64,000 nt of DNA from Panorpa germanica (Eukaryota; Arthropoda; Insecta; Mecoptera; Panorpidae), in the NCBI GenBank assembly GCA_963678705.1, contig CAVMBN010000102.1, positions 55,987 through 119,986 on the forward strand, given 5' to 3'. The notes under the pieces were generated by a model that saw only the letters and a program-made list of their open reading frames with translations, ran no database searches and was not told the origin of the DNA. Shown one piece after another: positions 26,741 through 39,945 of this stretch (position 1 is its first letter; each line of letters starts with the position of its first letter). Position numbers and translations under genes: made by a program.

Positions 26741-28326
26741 ACAAATTTGAGGTTATGTTTATAAGACCGCGTGTACGCGTAATGAAAAATTCGTTTTTAA
26801 CACTGGTTTCCAACTGTAAAACTTTTGTAAAAACACTTTGTTTAGGGTAAATTAACACAAATTTAAAACAAACTTAAATACTTTTTGTTTGAAAAAGTAT
26901 TCATATAATTTATTTAATTTTTTTCCATAATTAATTTCTCACTTTTAATCACTTTTTTCACCTAAAGTAGCATTAGCCTATCACACACATAGTAGATAGG
27001 AACCACTTGTGTTGCAAAGCAATATCAACGTCCTTGTAAACCAATACGTAGGTCTTCCTTTTTGTATTAAGTCCCATCTGTCTTGCCAGAGCTTATGCAT
27101 ATATGCATTCATCTCTTTGGCAATATATTTGGTTTCGTCTCCAGACTTTTATCCTACAGCCGCATTAACTTTAAATCCTCGAAATTTGTCGCATTAATTT
27201 CAAATCATTAAAATTTGATTTTTTCAGTTCTAGTGTAATTTGTACTTGAGTAAGTGCATGAGTGATTTTTAAATCTAAAGGAATTGTCCCCAATATCACT
27301 TGCACCACTTCTGTAGATACAGTTCTGCAACAACGCGTCATCGTCAATAACATAGTTCTTTGCATGGAAGATCTGGAAGATTGATCCTGTAATACCATGC
27401 CGAAGCACAATACACAACTATTAGCATAAATGCCCCTTTGTATAGTGTCAGCATAGTTGCCGAGTTTAAGCTTCATTCCGTCCTTGTGACACGCGCAAGG
27501 TGTGTTACAAGTTTATCATTCGTTGTTACTGTATTTGTTTCGTAGCTTTGTAGCTTCAAGAAACTACAGATTTTATATATAGCAGGTCGAGAACGGCTTT
27601 CTAGGGTTTTTGTACTATTTGCACCGATAAGGATCACATTATCGTTGGCAAAACATATGTCTACACAACCTTTCGAGTGAGAAACACAGTTCTCATCGAA
27701 TACCATGTTCCAGAGCTCAGGCCCCATTACAGATCGCTGAGGACAACCTTTAGATAGTTTCCTTTTCATGGAACGGTACTCGGTTTGTAAAATAATGTTC
27801 GACAATGAAAATAGTTCTCCATAGCGCAGTAGACGTACCTATAGGTTTTTGCCGGTCTAATTCTTTGAAGGTCACTTGGCCACCGGACATCAACAAAGGC
27901 ACACTGAATTTCTATAAATATCTCATATACATACTTGGACTTATGCCTACTTACTTACCATTTGTTTGTTACCATTGAATGTTCATGAACGATCAATTAC
28001 TATTTCCAAGAAAACCGCATATATTGTTCACTTAATCACTTATAACAATTAATACACTCTCATTATTATTTAAAAAACGCATTAATATAAACTAATTCTT
28101 GTGTTTTAATATTATTTATAGTTAATATTATTCGACTTACTTGATAGTGGGCGGCAACCTTTTGTCTTCCGTATATTTGTAGTGTTTATATGAGGTCTTC
28201 TTTATATATCTCTACAGATTTCTTGAATTTTAAACCACTTGATGTTTTAGCACTAACACTAACCTAATTATTATCACTTTTTTTGTCTATCGCACTTATT
28301 AATGTCTTATATCAAACATCAAAGTT
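26741..28326. repeat. Satellite unit U18 (B to A mosaic)
   Basis: 1586 bp. B markers up to about 27480, then A markers: gtactcgg near 27775, cttggactt near 27938 and gatcaattac near 27990. Confidence 0.94.
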
Positions 28327-29912
28327 ACAAATTTGAGGTTATGTTTATAAGACCGCGTGTACGCGTAATGAAAAATTCGTTTTTAACACTGGTTTCCAAC
28401 TGTCAAACTTTTGTAAAAACACTTTGTTTAGGGTAAATTAACACAAATTTAAAACAAACTTAAATACTTTTCGTTTAAAAAAGTATTTATATAATTTATT
28501 TAATTTTTTTCCATAATTAATTTCTCACTTTTAATCACTTTTTTCACCTAAAGTAGCAGGAGCCGATCACACACATAGTAGATAGGAACCACTTGTGTTG
28601 CAAAGCAATATTAACGTCCTTGTAAACCAATACGTAGGTCTTCCTTTTTGTATTGAGTCCCATCTGTCTTGCCAGAGCTTATGCATATATGCATTCATCT
28701 CTTTGGCAATATATTTGGTATCGTCTCCAGACTTTTATCCTACAGCCGCATTAACTTTAAATCCTCGAAATTTGTCGCTTTAATTTTAAATCATCAAAAT
28801 TTGATTTTTTCAGTTCTAGCGTAATTTGTACTTGAGTAAGTGCATGAGTGATTTTTAAATCTAAAGGAATTGTCCCCAATATCACTTGCACCACTTCTGT
28901 AGATACAGTTCTGCAATAACGCGTCATCGTCAATAGCATAGTTCTTTGCATGGAAGATCTGGAAGATTGATCCTGTAATACCATGCTAAAGCACAATACA
29001 CAACTATTAGCATAAATGCCCCCTTGTATAGTGTCGGCATAGTTGCCGAGTTTAAGCTTCATTCCGTCCTTGTGACACGCGCAAGGTGTGTTACAAATTT
29101 ATTATTCGTTGTTACTGTATTTGTTTCGTAGCTTTGTAGCTTCAAGAAACTACAGATTTTATATATAGCAGGTCGAGAACGGCTTTCTAGGGTTTCTGTA
29201 CTATTTGCACCGATAAGGATCACATTATCGTTGGCAAAACATATGTCTACACAACCTTTCGAGTGAGAAACACAGTTCTCGTCGAATACCATGTTCCAGA
29301 GCTCAGGCCCCATTACAGATCGCTGAGGACAACCTTTAGATAGTTGCCTTTTTATGGAACGGTAATCGGTTTGTAAAATAATGTTCGACAATGAAAATAG
29401 TTCTTTATAGCGCAGTAGACGTACCTATAGGTTTTTGCCGGTCTAATTCTTTGAAGGTCACTTGGCCACCGGACATCAACAAAGGCACACTGAATTTCTT
29501 AAAATATCTCATATACATACTTGGACTTATGCCTACTTACTTACCATTTGTTTGTTACCATTGAATGTTCATGAACGATCAATTACTATTTTTAAGAAAA
29601 CCGCATATATTGTTCACTTAATCACTTATAACAATTAATACACTCTCATTATTATTTAAAAAACGCATTTATATAAACTAATTCTTGTGCTTTAATATTA
29701 TTTATAGTTAATATTATTCGACTTACTTGATAGTGGGCGGCAACCTTTTGTCTTCCGTATATTTGTAGGGTTTATATGAGTTCTTCCTTATATATCTCTA
29801 CAGATTTCTTGAATTTTAAACCACTTGATGTTTTAGCACTAACACTAACCTAATTATTATCACTTTTTTTGTCTATCGCACTTATTAATGTCTTATATCA
29901 AACATCAAAGTT
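28327..29912. repeat. Satellite unit U19 (family A)
   Basis: 1586 bp. It has agttctttatagcgcag and tttcttaaaatatctc, shared with U21, U23, U25 and U26. Confidence 0.95.
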
Positions 29913-31498
29913 ACAAATTTGAGGTTATGTTTATAAGACCGCGTGTACGCGTAATGAAAAATTCGTTTTTAACACTGGTTTCTAACTGTCAAACTTTTGT
30001 AAAAACACTTTGTTTAGGGTAAATTAACACAAATTTAAAACAAACTTAAATACTTTTCGTTTGAAAAAGTATTCATATAATTTATTCAATTTTTTTCCAT
30101 AATTAATTTCTCACTTTTAATCACTTTTTTCACCTAAAGTAGCAGGAGCCGATCACACACATAGTAGATAGGAACCACTTGTGTTGCAAAGCAATATTAA
30201 CGTCCTTGTAAAACAATACGTAGGTCTTCCTTTTTGTATTAAGTCCCATCTGTCTTGCCAGAGCTTATGCATATATGCATTCATCTCTTTGGCAATATAT
30301 TTGGTATCGTCTTCAGACTTTTATCCTACAGCCGCATTAACTTTAAATCCTTGAAATTTGTCGCATTAATTTTAAATCATCAAAATTTGATTTTTTCAGT
30401 TCTAGCGTAATTTGTACTTGAGTAAGTGCATGAGTGATTTTTAAATCTAAAGGAATTGTCCCCAATATCACTTGCACCACTTCTGTAGATACAGTTCTGC
30501 AACAACGCGTCATCGTCAATAACATAGTTCTTTGCATGGAAGATCTGGAAGATTGATCCTGTAATACCATGCCGAAGCAAAATACACAACTATTAGCATA
30601 AATGCCCCCTTGTATAGTGTCGGCATAGTTGCCTAATTTAAGCTTCATTCCGTCCTTGTGACACGCGCAAGGTGTGTAACAAGTTTATCATTCGTTGTTA
30701 CTGTATTTGTTTCGTAGCTTTGTAGCTTCAAGAAACTACAGATTTTATATATAGCAGGTCGAGAACGGCTTTCTAGGGTTTCTGTACTATTTGCACCGAT
30801 AAGGATCACATTATCGTTGGCAAAACATATGCCTACACAACCTTTCGAGTGAGAAACACAGTTCTCGTCGAATACCATGTTCCAGAGCTCAGGCCCCATC
30901 ACAGATCGCTGAGGACAACTTTTAGATAGTTGCCTTTTCATGGAACGGTACTCGGTTTGTAAAATAATGTTCGACAATGAAAATAGTTCTCCATAGCGCA
31001 GTAGACGTACCTATAGGTTTTTGCCGGTCTAATTCTTTGAAGGTCACTTGGCCACCGGACATCAACAAAGGCACACTGAATTTCTATAAATATCTCATAT
31101 TCATACTTGGACTTATGCCTACTTACTTACCATTTGTTTGTTACCATTGAATGTTCATGAACGATCAATTACTATTTCCAAGAAAACCGCATATATTGTT
31201 CACTTAATCACTTATAACAATTAATACACTCTCATTATTATTTAAAAAACGCATTAATATAAACTAATTCTTGTGTTTTAATATTATTTATAGTTAATAT
31301 TATTCGACTTACTTGATAGTGGGCGGCAACCTTTTGTCTTCCGTATATTTGTAGTGTTTATATGAGGTCTTCTTTATATATCTCTACAGATTTCTTGAAT
31401 TTTAAACCACTTGATGTTTTAGCACTAACACTAACCTAATTATTATCACTTTTTTTGTCTATCGCACTTATTAATGTCTTATATCAAACATCAAAGTT
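29913..31498. repeat. Satellite unit U20 (family A)
   Basis: 1586 bp. Close relative of U14. RT frame open at 30645-30977. Confidence 0.95.
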
Positions 31499-33084
31499 AC
31501 AAATTTGAGGTTATGCTTATAAGACCGCGTGTACGCGTAATGAAAAATTCGTTTTTAACACTGGTTTCCAACTGTCAAACTTTTGTAAAAACACTTTGTT
31601 TAGGGTAAATTAACACAAATTTAAAACAAACTTAAATACTTTTCGTTTGAATGAGTATTCATATAATTTATTTAATTTTTTTCCATAATTAATTTCTCAC
31701 TTTTAATCACTTTTTTCACCTAAAGTAGCAGGAGCCGATCACACACATAGTAGATAGGAACCACTTGTGTTGCAAAGCAATATTAACGTCCTTGTAAACC
31801 AATACGTAGGTCTTCCTTTTTGTATTGAGTCCCATCTGTCTTGCCAGAGCTTATGCATATATGCATTCATCTCTTTGGCAATATATTTGGTATCGTCTCC
31901 AGACTTTTATCCTACAGCCGCATTAACTTTAAATCCTCGAAATTTGTCGCTTTAATTTTAAATCATCAAAATTTGATTTTTTTAGTTCTAGCGTAATTTG
32001 TACTTGAGTAAGTGCATGAGTGATTTTTAAATCTAAAGGAATTGTCCCCAATATCACTTGCACCACTTCTGTAGATACAGTTCTGCAATAACGCGTCATT
32101 GTCAATAGCATAGTTCTTTGCATGGAAGATCTGGAAGATTGATCCTGTAATACCATGCTGAAGCACAATACACAACTATTAGCATAAATGCCCCCTTGTA
32201 TAGTGTCGGCATAGTTGCCGAGTTTAAGCTTCATTCCGTCCTTGTGACACGCGCAAGGTGTGTTACAAATTTATTATTCGTTGTTACTGTATTTGTTTCG
32301 TAGCTTTGTAGCTTCAAAAAACTACAGATTTTATATATAGCAGGTCGAGAACGGCTTTCTAGGGTTTCTGTACTATTTGCACCGATAAGGATCACATTAT
32401 CGTTGGCAAAACATATGTCTACACAACCTTTCGAGTGAAAAACACAGTTCTCGTCGAATACCATGTTCCAGAGCTCAGGCCCCATTACAGATCGCTGAGG
32501 ACAACCTTTAGATAGTTGCCTTTTTATGGAACGGTAATCGGTTTGTAAAATAATGTTCGACAATGAAAATAGTTCTTTATAGCGCAGTAGACGTACCTAT
32601 AGGATTTTGCCGGTCTAATTCTTTGAAGGTCACTTGGCCACCGGACATCAACAAAGGCACACTGAATTTCTTAAAATATCTCATATACATACTTGGACTT
32701 ATGCCTACTTACTTACCATTTGTTTGTTACCATTGAATGTTCATGAACGATCAATTACTATTTTTAAGAAAACCGCATATATTGTTCACTTAATCACTTA
32801 TAACAATTAATACACTCTCATTATTATTTAAAAAACGCATTTATATAAACTAATTCTTGTGCTTTAATATTATTTATAGTTAATATTATTCGACTTACTT
32901 GATAGTGGGCGGCAACCTTTTGTCTTCCGTATATTTGTAGGGTTTATATGAGGTCTTCCTTATATATCTCTACAGATTTCTTGAATTTTAAACCACTTGA
33001 TGTTTTAGCACTAACACTAACCTAATTATTATCACTTTTTTTGTCTATCGCACTTATTAATGTCTTATATCAAACATCAAAGTT
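31499..33084. repeat. Satellite unit U21 (family A)
   Basis: 1586 bp. Combines the U15-like left part with the U19-like right part. Confidence 0.95.
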
Positions 33085-34672
33085 ACAAATTTGAGGTTAT
33101 GTTTATAAGACCACGTGTACGCGTAATGAAAAATTCGTTTTTAACACTGGTTTCCAACTGTCAAACTTTTGTAAAAACACTTTGTTTAGGGTAAATTAAC
33201 ACAAATTTAAAACAAACTTAAATACTTTTCGTTTGAAAAAGTATTCATATAATTTATTTAATTTTTTTCCATAATTAATTTATCACTTTTAATCACTTTT
33301 TTCACCTAAAGTAGCATTAGCCGATCACACACATAGTAGATAGGAACCACTTGTGTTGCAAAGCAATATCAACGTCCTTGTAAACCAATACGTAGGTCTT
33401 CCTTTTTGTATTAAGTCCCATCTGTCTTGCCAGAGCTTATGCATATATGCATTCATCTCTTTGGCAATATATTTGGTATCGTCTCCAGACATTTATCCTA
33501 CAGCCGCATTAACTTTAAATCCTCGAAATTTGTCGCATTAATTTTAAATCATCAAAATTTGATTTTTTCAGTTCTAGTGTAATTTGTACTTGAGTAAGTG
33601 CATGAGTGATTTTTAAATCTAAAGGAATTGTCCCCAATATCACTTGCACTACTTCTGTAGATACAGTTCTGCAACAACGCGTCATCGTCAATAACATAGT
33701 TCATTGCATGGAAGATCTGAAAGATTGATCCTGTAATACCATGCCGAAGCACAATACACAACTATAAGCATAAATGCCCCCTTGTATAGTGCCGGCATAG
33801 TTGCCGAGTTTAAGCTTCATTCCGTCCTTGTGACACGCGAAAGGTGTGTTACAAGATTATCATTCGTTGTTACTGTATTTGTTTCGTAGCTTTGTAGCTT
33901 CAAGAAACTACAGATTTTATATATAGCAGGTCGAGAACGGCTTTCTAGGGTTTCTGTACTATTTGCACCGATAAGGATCACATTATCGTTGGCAAAACAT
34001 ATGTCTACACAACCTTTCTAGTAAAAAAAACACAGTTCTCGTCGAATACCATGTTCCAGAGCTCAGGCCCCATTACAGATCGCTGAGGACAACCTTTAGA
34101 TAGTTGCCTTTTCATGGAGCGGTAATCGGTTTGTAAAATAATGTTCGACAATGAAAATAGTTCTCCATAGCGCAGTAGACGTACCTATAGGTTTTTGCCG
34201 GTCTAATTCTTTGAAGGTCACTTGGCCACCGGACATCAACAAAGGCACACTGAATTTCTATAAATATCTCATATACATACTTGTACTTATGCCTACTTAC
34301 TTACTATTTGTTTGTTACCATTGAATGTTCATGAACGATCAATCACTATTTCCAAGAAAACCGCATATATTGTTTACTTAATCACTTATAACAATTAATA
34401 CACTCTCATTATTATTTAAAACCCGCATTTATATAAACTAATTCTTGTGTTTTAATATTATTTATAGTTAATGTTATTCGACTTGCTTGATAGTGGGCGG
34501 CAACCTTTTGTCTTCCGTATATTTGTAGTGTTTATATGTGGTCTTCCTTATATATCTCTACAGATTTCTTGAATTTTAAACCACTTGATGTTTTAGCACT
34601 AACACTAACCTAATTATTATCACTTTTTTTGTCTATCGCACTAATTAATGTCTTATATCAAACATCAAAGTT
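33085..34672. repeat. Satellite unit U22 (family B)
   Basis: 1588 bp. It has an A8 run near 34020 with a private cta in ctttctagt, and gaagatctgaaagattg shared with U27 and U29. Confidence 0.95.
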
Positions 34673-36258
34673 ACAAATTTGAGGTTATGTTTATAAGACC
34701 GCGTGTACGCGTAATGAAAAATTCGTTTTTAACACTGGTTTCCAACTGTCAAACTTTTGTAAAAACACTTTGTTTAGGGTAAATTAACACAAATTTAAAA
34801 CAAACTTAAATACTTTTCGTTTGAAAAAGTATTCATATAATTTATTTAATTTTTTTCCATAATTAATTTCTCACTTTTAATCACTTTTTTCACCTAAAGT
34901 AGCAGGAGCCGATCACACACATAGTAGATAGGAACCACTTGTGTTGCAAAGCAATATTAACGTCCTTGTAAACCAATACGTAGGTCTTCCTTTTTGTATT
35001 AAGTCCCATCTGTCTTGCCAGAGCTTATGCATATATGCATTCATCTCTTTGGCAATATATTTGGTATCGTCTCCAGACTTTTATCCTACAGCCGCATTAA
35101 CTTTAAATCCTCGAAATTTGTTGCTTTAATTTTAAATCATCAAAATTTGATTTTTTCAGTTCTAGCGTAATTTGTACTTGAGTAAGTGCATGAGAGATTT
35201 TTAAATCTAAAGGAATTGTCCCTAATATCACTTGCACCACTTCTGTAGATACAGTTCTGCAACAACGCGTCATCGTCAATAGCATAGTTCTTTGCATGGA
35301 AGATCTGGAAGATTGATCCTGTAATACCATGCTGAAGCACAATACACAACTATTAGCATAAATGCCCCCTTGTATAGTGTCGGCATAGTTGCCGAGTTTA
35401 AGCTTCATTCCGTCCTTGTGACACGCACAAGGTGTGTTACAAATTTATTATTCGTTGTTACTGTATTTGTTTCGTAGCTTTGTAGCTTCAAGAAACTACA
35501 GATTTTATATATAGCAGGTCGAAAACGGCTTTCTAGGGTTTCTGTACTATTTGCACCGATAAGGATCACATTATCGTTGACAAAACATATGTCTACACAA
35601 CCTTTCGAGTGAGAAACACAGTTCTTGTCAAATACCATGTTCCAGAGCTCAGGCCCCATTACAGATCGCTGAGGACAACCTTTAGATAGTTGCCTTTTTA
35701 TGGAACGGTAATCGGTTTGTAAAATATAGTTCGACAATGAAAATAGTTCTTTATAGCGCAGTAGACGTACCTATAGGTTTTTGCCGGTCTAATTCTTTGA
35801 AGGTCACTTGGCCAGCGGACATCAACAAAGGCACACTGAATTTCTTAAAATATCTCATATACATACTTAGACTTATGCCTACTTACTTACCATTTGTTTG
35901 TTACCATTGAATGTTCATGAACGATCAATTACTATTTCCAAGAAAACCGCATATATTGTTCACTTAATCACTTATAACAATTAATACACTCTTATTATTA
36001 TTTAAAAAACGCATTTATATAAACTAATTCTTGTGTTTTAATATTATTTATAGTTAATATTATTCGACTTACTTGATAGTGGGCGGCAACCTTTTGTCTT
36101 CCGTATATTTGTAGAGTTTATATGAGGTCTTTCTTATATATCTCTACAGATTTCTTGAATTTTAAACCACTTGATGTTTTAGCACTAACACTAACCTAAT
36201 TATTATCACTTTTTTTGTCTATCGCACTTATTAATGTCTTATATCAAACATCAAAGTT
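34673..36258. repeat. Satellite unit U23 (family A)
   Basis: 1586 bp. It has tgcatgagagattt, shared with U25 and U26. RT frame open at 35405-35737. Confidence 0.95.
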
Positions 36259-37844
36259 ACAAATTTGAGGTTATGTTTATAAGACCGCGTGTACGAGTAA
36301 TGAAAAATTCGTTTTTAACACTGGTTTCCAACTGTCAAACTTTTGTAAAAACACTTTGTTTAGAGTAAATTAACACATATTTAAAACAAACTTAAATACT
36401 TTTCGTTTGAAAAAGTATTCATATAATTAATTTAATTTTTTTCCATAATTAATTTTTTACTTTTAATCACTTTTTTCACCTAAAGTAGCAGGAGCCGATC
36501 ACACACATAGTAGATAGGAACCACTTGTGTTGCAAAGCAATATTAACGTCCTTGTAAACCAATACTTAGGTCTTCCTTTTTGTATTAAGTCTTATCTGTC
36601 TTGCCAGAGCTTATGCATATATGCATTTATCTCTTTGGCAATATATTTGGTATCGTCTCCAGACTTTTATCCTACAGCCGCATTAACTTTAAATCCTCGA
36701 AATATGTCGCATTAATTTTAAATCATCAAAATTTGATTTTTTCAGTTCTAGCGTAATTTGTACTTGAGTAAGTGCATAAGTGATTTTTAAATCTAAAGGA
36801 ATTGTCCCCAATATCACTTGCACCACTTTTGTAGATACAGTTCTGCAACAACGCGTCATCGTCAATAACATAGTTCTTTGCATGGAAAATCTGGAAGATT
36901 AATCCTGTAATAACATGCCGAAGCACAATACACAACTATTAGCATAAATACCCCCTTGTATAGTGTCGGCATAGTTGCCGAGTTTAAGCTTCATTCCGTC
37001 CTTGTGACACAAGCAAGTTGTGTTACAAGTTTATCATTCGGTGTTACTGTATTTGTTTTGTAGCTTTGTAGCTTCAAGAAACTACAGATTTTATATATAG
37101 CAGGTCGAGAACGGCTTTCTAGGGTTTCTGTACTATTTTCACCGATAAGGATCACATTATCGTTGGCAAAACATATGCCTACACAACCTTTCAAGTGAGA
37201 AACACAGTTCTCGTCGAATACCATGTTCCAGAGCTCAGGCCCCATTACAGATCGCTGAGGACAACCTTTAGATAGTTGCCTTTTCATGGAACGGTACTCG
37301 GTTAGTAAAATAATGTTCGACAATGAAAATAGTTCTCCATAGCGCAGTAGACGTACCTATAGGTTTTTGCCGGTCTAATTCTTTGAAGGTCACTTGGCCA
37401 CCGGACATCAACAAAGGCACACTGAATTTCTATAAATATCTCATATACATACTTGGACTTATGCCTACTTACTTACCATTTGTTTGTTACCATTGAATGT
37501 TCATGAACGATCAATTACCATTTCCAAGAAAACCGCATATATTGTTCACTTAATCACTTATAACAATTAATACACTCTCATTATTATTTAAAAAACGCAT
37601 TTATATAAACTAATTCTTGTGTTTTAATATTATTTATAGTTAATATTATTCGACTTACTTGATAGTGGGCGGCAACCTTTTGTCTTCCGTATATTTGTAG
37701 TGTTTATATGAGGTCTTCTTTATATATCTCTACAGATTTCTTGAATTTTAAACCACTTGATGTTTTAGCACTAACACTAACCTAATTATTATCATTTTTT
37801 TTGTCTATCGCACTTATTAATGTCTTATATCAAACATCAAAGTT
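36259..37844. repeat. Satellite unit U24 (family A')
   Basis: 1586 bp. It shares cgaaatatgtcgc and ccacttttgtag with U28, four units downstream once the LINE is removed. Confidence 0.95.
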
Positions 37845-39430
37845 ACAAATTTGAGGTTATGTTTATAAGACCGCGTGTACGCGTAATAAAAAATTCGTTT
37901 TTAACACTGGTTTCCAACTGTCAAACTTTTGTAAAAACACTTTGTTTAGGGTAAATTAACACAAATTTAAAACAAACTTAAATACTTTTCGTTTGAAAAA
38001 GTATTCATATAATTTATTTAATTTTTTTCCATAATTAATTTCTCACTTTTAATCACTTTTTTCACCTAAAGTAGCAGGAGCCGATCACACACATAGTAGA
38101 TAGGAACCACTTGTGTTGCAAAGCAATATTAACGTCCTTGTAAACCAATACGTAGGTCTTCCTTTTTGTATTAAGTCCCATCTGTCTTGCCAGAGCTTAT
38201 GCATATATGCATTCATCTCTTTGGCAATATATTTGGTATCGTCTCCAGACTTTTATCCTACAGCCGCATTAACTTTAAATCCTCGAAATTTGTCGCTTTA
38301 ATTTTAAATCATCAAAATTTGATTTTTTCAGTTCTAGCGTAATTTGTACTTGAGTAAGTGCATGAGAGATTTTTAAATCTAAAGGAATTGTCCCCAATAT
38401 CACTTGCACCACTTCTGTAGATACAGTTCTGCAACAACGCGTCATCGTCAATAGCATAGTTCTTTGCATGGAAGATCTGGAAGATTGATCCTGTAATACC
38501 ATGCTGAAGCACAATACACAACTATTAGCATAAATGCCCCCTTGTATAGTGTCGGCATAGTTGCCGAGTTTAAGCTTCATTCCGTCCTTGTGACACGCAC
38601 AAGGTGTGTTACAAATTTATTATTCGTTGTTACTGTATTTGTTTCGTAGCTTTGTAGCTTCAAGAAACTACAGATTTTATATATAGCAGGTCGAGAACGG
38701 CTTTCTAGGGTTTCTGTACTATTTGCACCGATAAGGATCACATTATCGTTGGCAAAACATATGTCTACACAACCTTTCTAGTGAGAAACACAGTTCTCGT
38801 CAAATACCATGTTCCAGAGCTCAGGCCTCATTACAGATCGCTGAGGACAACCTTTAGATAGTTGCCTTTTTATGGAACGGTAATCGGTTTGTAAAATAAT
38901 GTTCGACAATGAAAATAGTTCTTTATAGCGCAGTAGACGTACCTATAGGTTTTTGCCGGTCTAATTCTTTGAAGGTCACTTGGCCACCGGACATCAACAA
39001 AGGCACACTGAATTTCTTAAAATATCTCATATACATACTTGGACTTATGCCTACTTACTTACCATTTGTTTGTTACCATTGAATGTTCATGAACGATCAA
39101 TTACTATTTCCAAGAAAACCGCATATATTGTTCACTTAATCACTTATAACAATTAATACACTCTCATTATTATTTAAAAAACGCATTTATATAAACTAAT
39201 TCTTGTGTTTTAATATTATTTATAGTTAATATTATTCGACTTACTTGATAGTGGGCGGCAACCTTTTGTCTTCCGTATATTTGTAGGGTTTATATGAGGT
39301 CTTCCTTATATATCTCTACAGATTTCTTGAATTTTAAACCACTTGATGTTTTAGCACTAACACTAACCTAATTATTATCATTTTTTTTGTCTATCGCACT
39401 TATTAATGTCTTATATCAAACATCAAAGTA
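37845..39430. repeat. Satellite unit U25 (family A)
   Basis: 1586 bp. Nearly the same as the two halves of U26. Confidence 0.95.
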
Positions 39431-39748
39431 ACAAATTTGAGGTTATGTTTATAAGACCGCGTGTACGCGTAATTAAAAATTCGTTTTTAACACTGGTTTC
39501 CAACTGTCAAACTTTTGTAAAAACACTTTGTTTAGGGTAAATTAACACAAATTTAAAACAAACTTAAATACTTTTCGTTTGAAAAAGTATTCATATAATT
39601 TATTTAATTTTTTTCCATAATTAATTTCTCACTTTTAATCACTTTTTTCACCTAAAGTAGCAGGAGCCGATCACACACATAGTAGATAGGAACCACTTGT
39701 GTTGCAAAGCAATATTAACGTCCTTGTAAACCAATACGTAGGTCTTCC

Positions 39749-39759
39749 TTTTTGTATTA
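39749..39759. repeat. LINE target-site duplication, left copy
   Basis: tttttgtatta, matching 45514-45524. In uninterrupted units this occurs once, in cctttttgtattaagtccc. The plus strand was evidently nicked after gtatta, and the T run there is the copy of the poly(A) tail. Confidence 0.93.
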
Positions 39760-39945
39760 TTTTTTTTTTTTTTATTTATTTAGGCTTTGGCTTATTCAGC
39801 CTTCTTGCCATTGCTTTTATTTGTAAAATTATATAAAAATTTACATATAAATTATAATTGTTCTAATAAATACAAAACAAAATGATTCTTTTAAAAAATT
39901 AAACTTAAAATTAAATACATACTAAATAAAATATTTTAACTTAAA
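39760..39945 (-). other. LINE 3'UTR and poly(A) tail
   Basis: About 172 nt of AT-rich non-coding DNA after the ORF2 stop, ending in overlapping aataaa motifs just before a 14-nt A run (T14 on the plus strand, 39760-39773). The aataaa directly beside the tail is a plausible polyadenylation signal. Confidence 0.8.

Larger units (their letters stand above)
1..39759. repeat. Macrosatellite array, block 1 (U1 to first part of U26)
   Basis: Head-to-tail tandem array with a usual period of 1586 or 1588 bp. The phase marker acaa[a/t]tttgaggttatg recurs at 1, 1579, 3164, 4757, 6342, 7698 and onward through 39431. Each unit has, in order, an AT-rich stretch with a hairpin, a 14-bp palindrome, a minus-strand R1-like RT fossil at about offsets 295-1160, and about 420 bp of unrecognised non-coding DNA. 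Units look mostly a few percent divergent by eye. Three families can be told apart. Family A has gcaggagccgat and gagtgagaaac. Family A' has cacaagcaag and caagtgagaaac. Family B has cattag, tagtgtaatt and an A8 run that adds 2 bp. No host gene is visible inside the array. Confidence 0.98.

Noticed and set aside
1-39759. Array as ribosomal DNA carrying R1 insertions
   Set aside because: No 28S or other rRNA sequence is seen at unit borders, and the fossil lacks both element ends.
1-39759. CRISPR-like or bacterial repeat array
   Set aside because: The period is about 1.6 kb with no spacer variation, and everything else is eukaryotic retrotransposon sequence.
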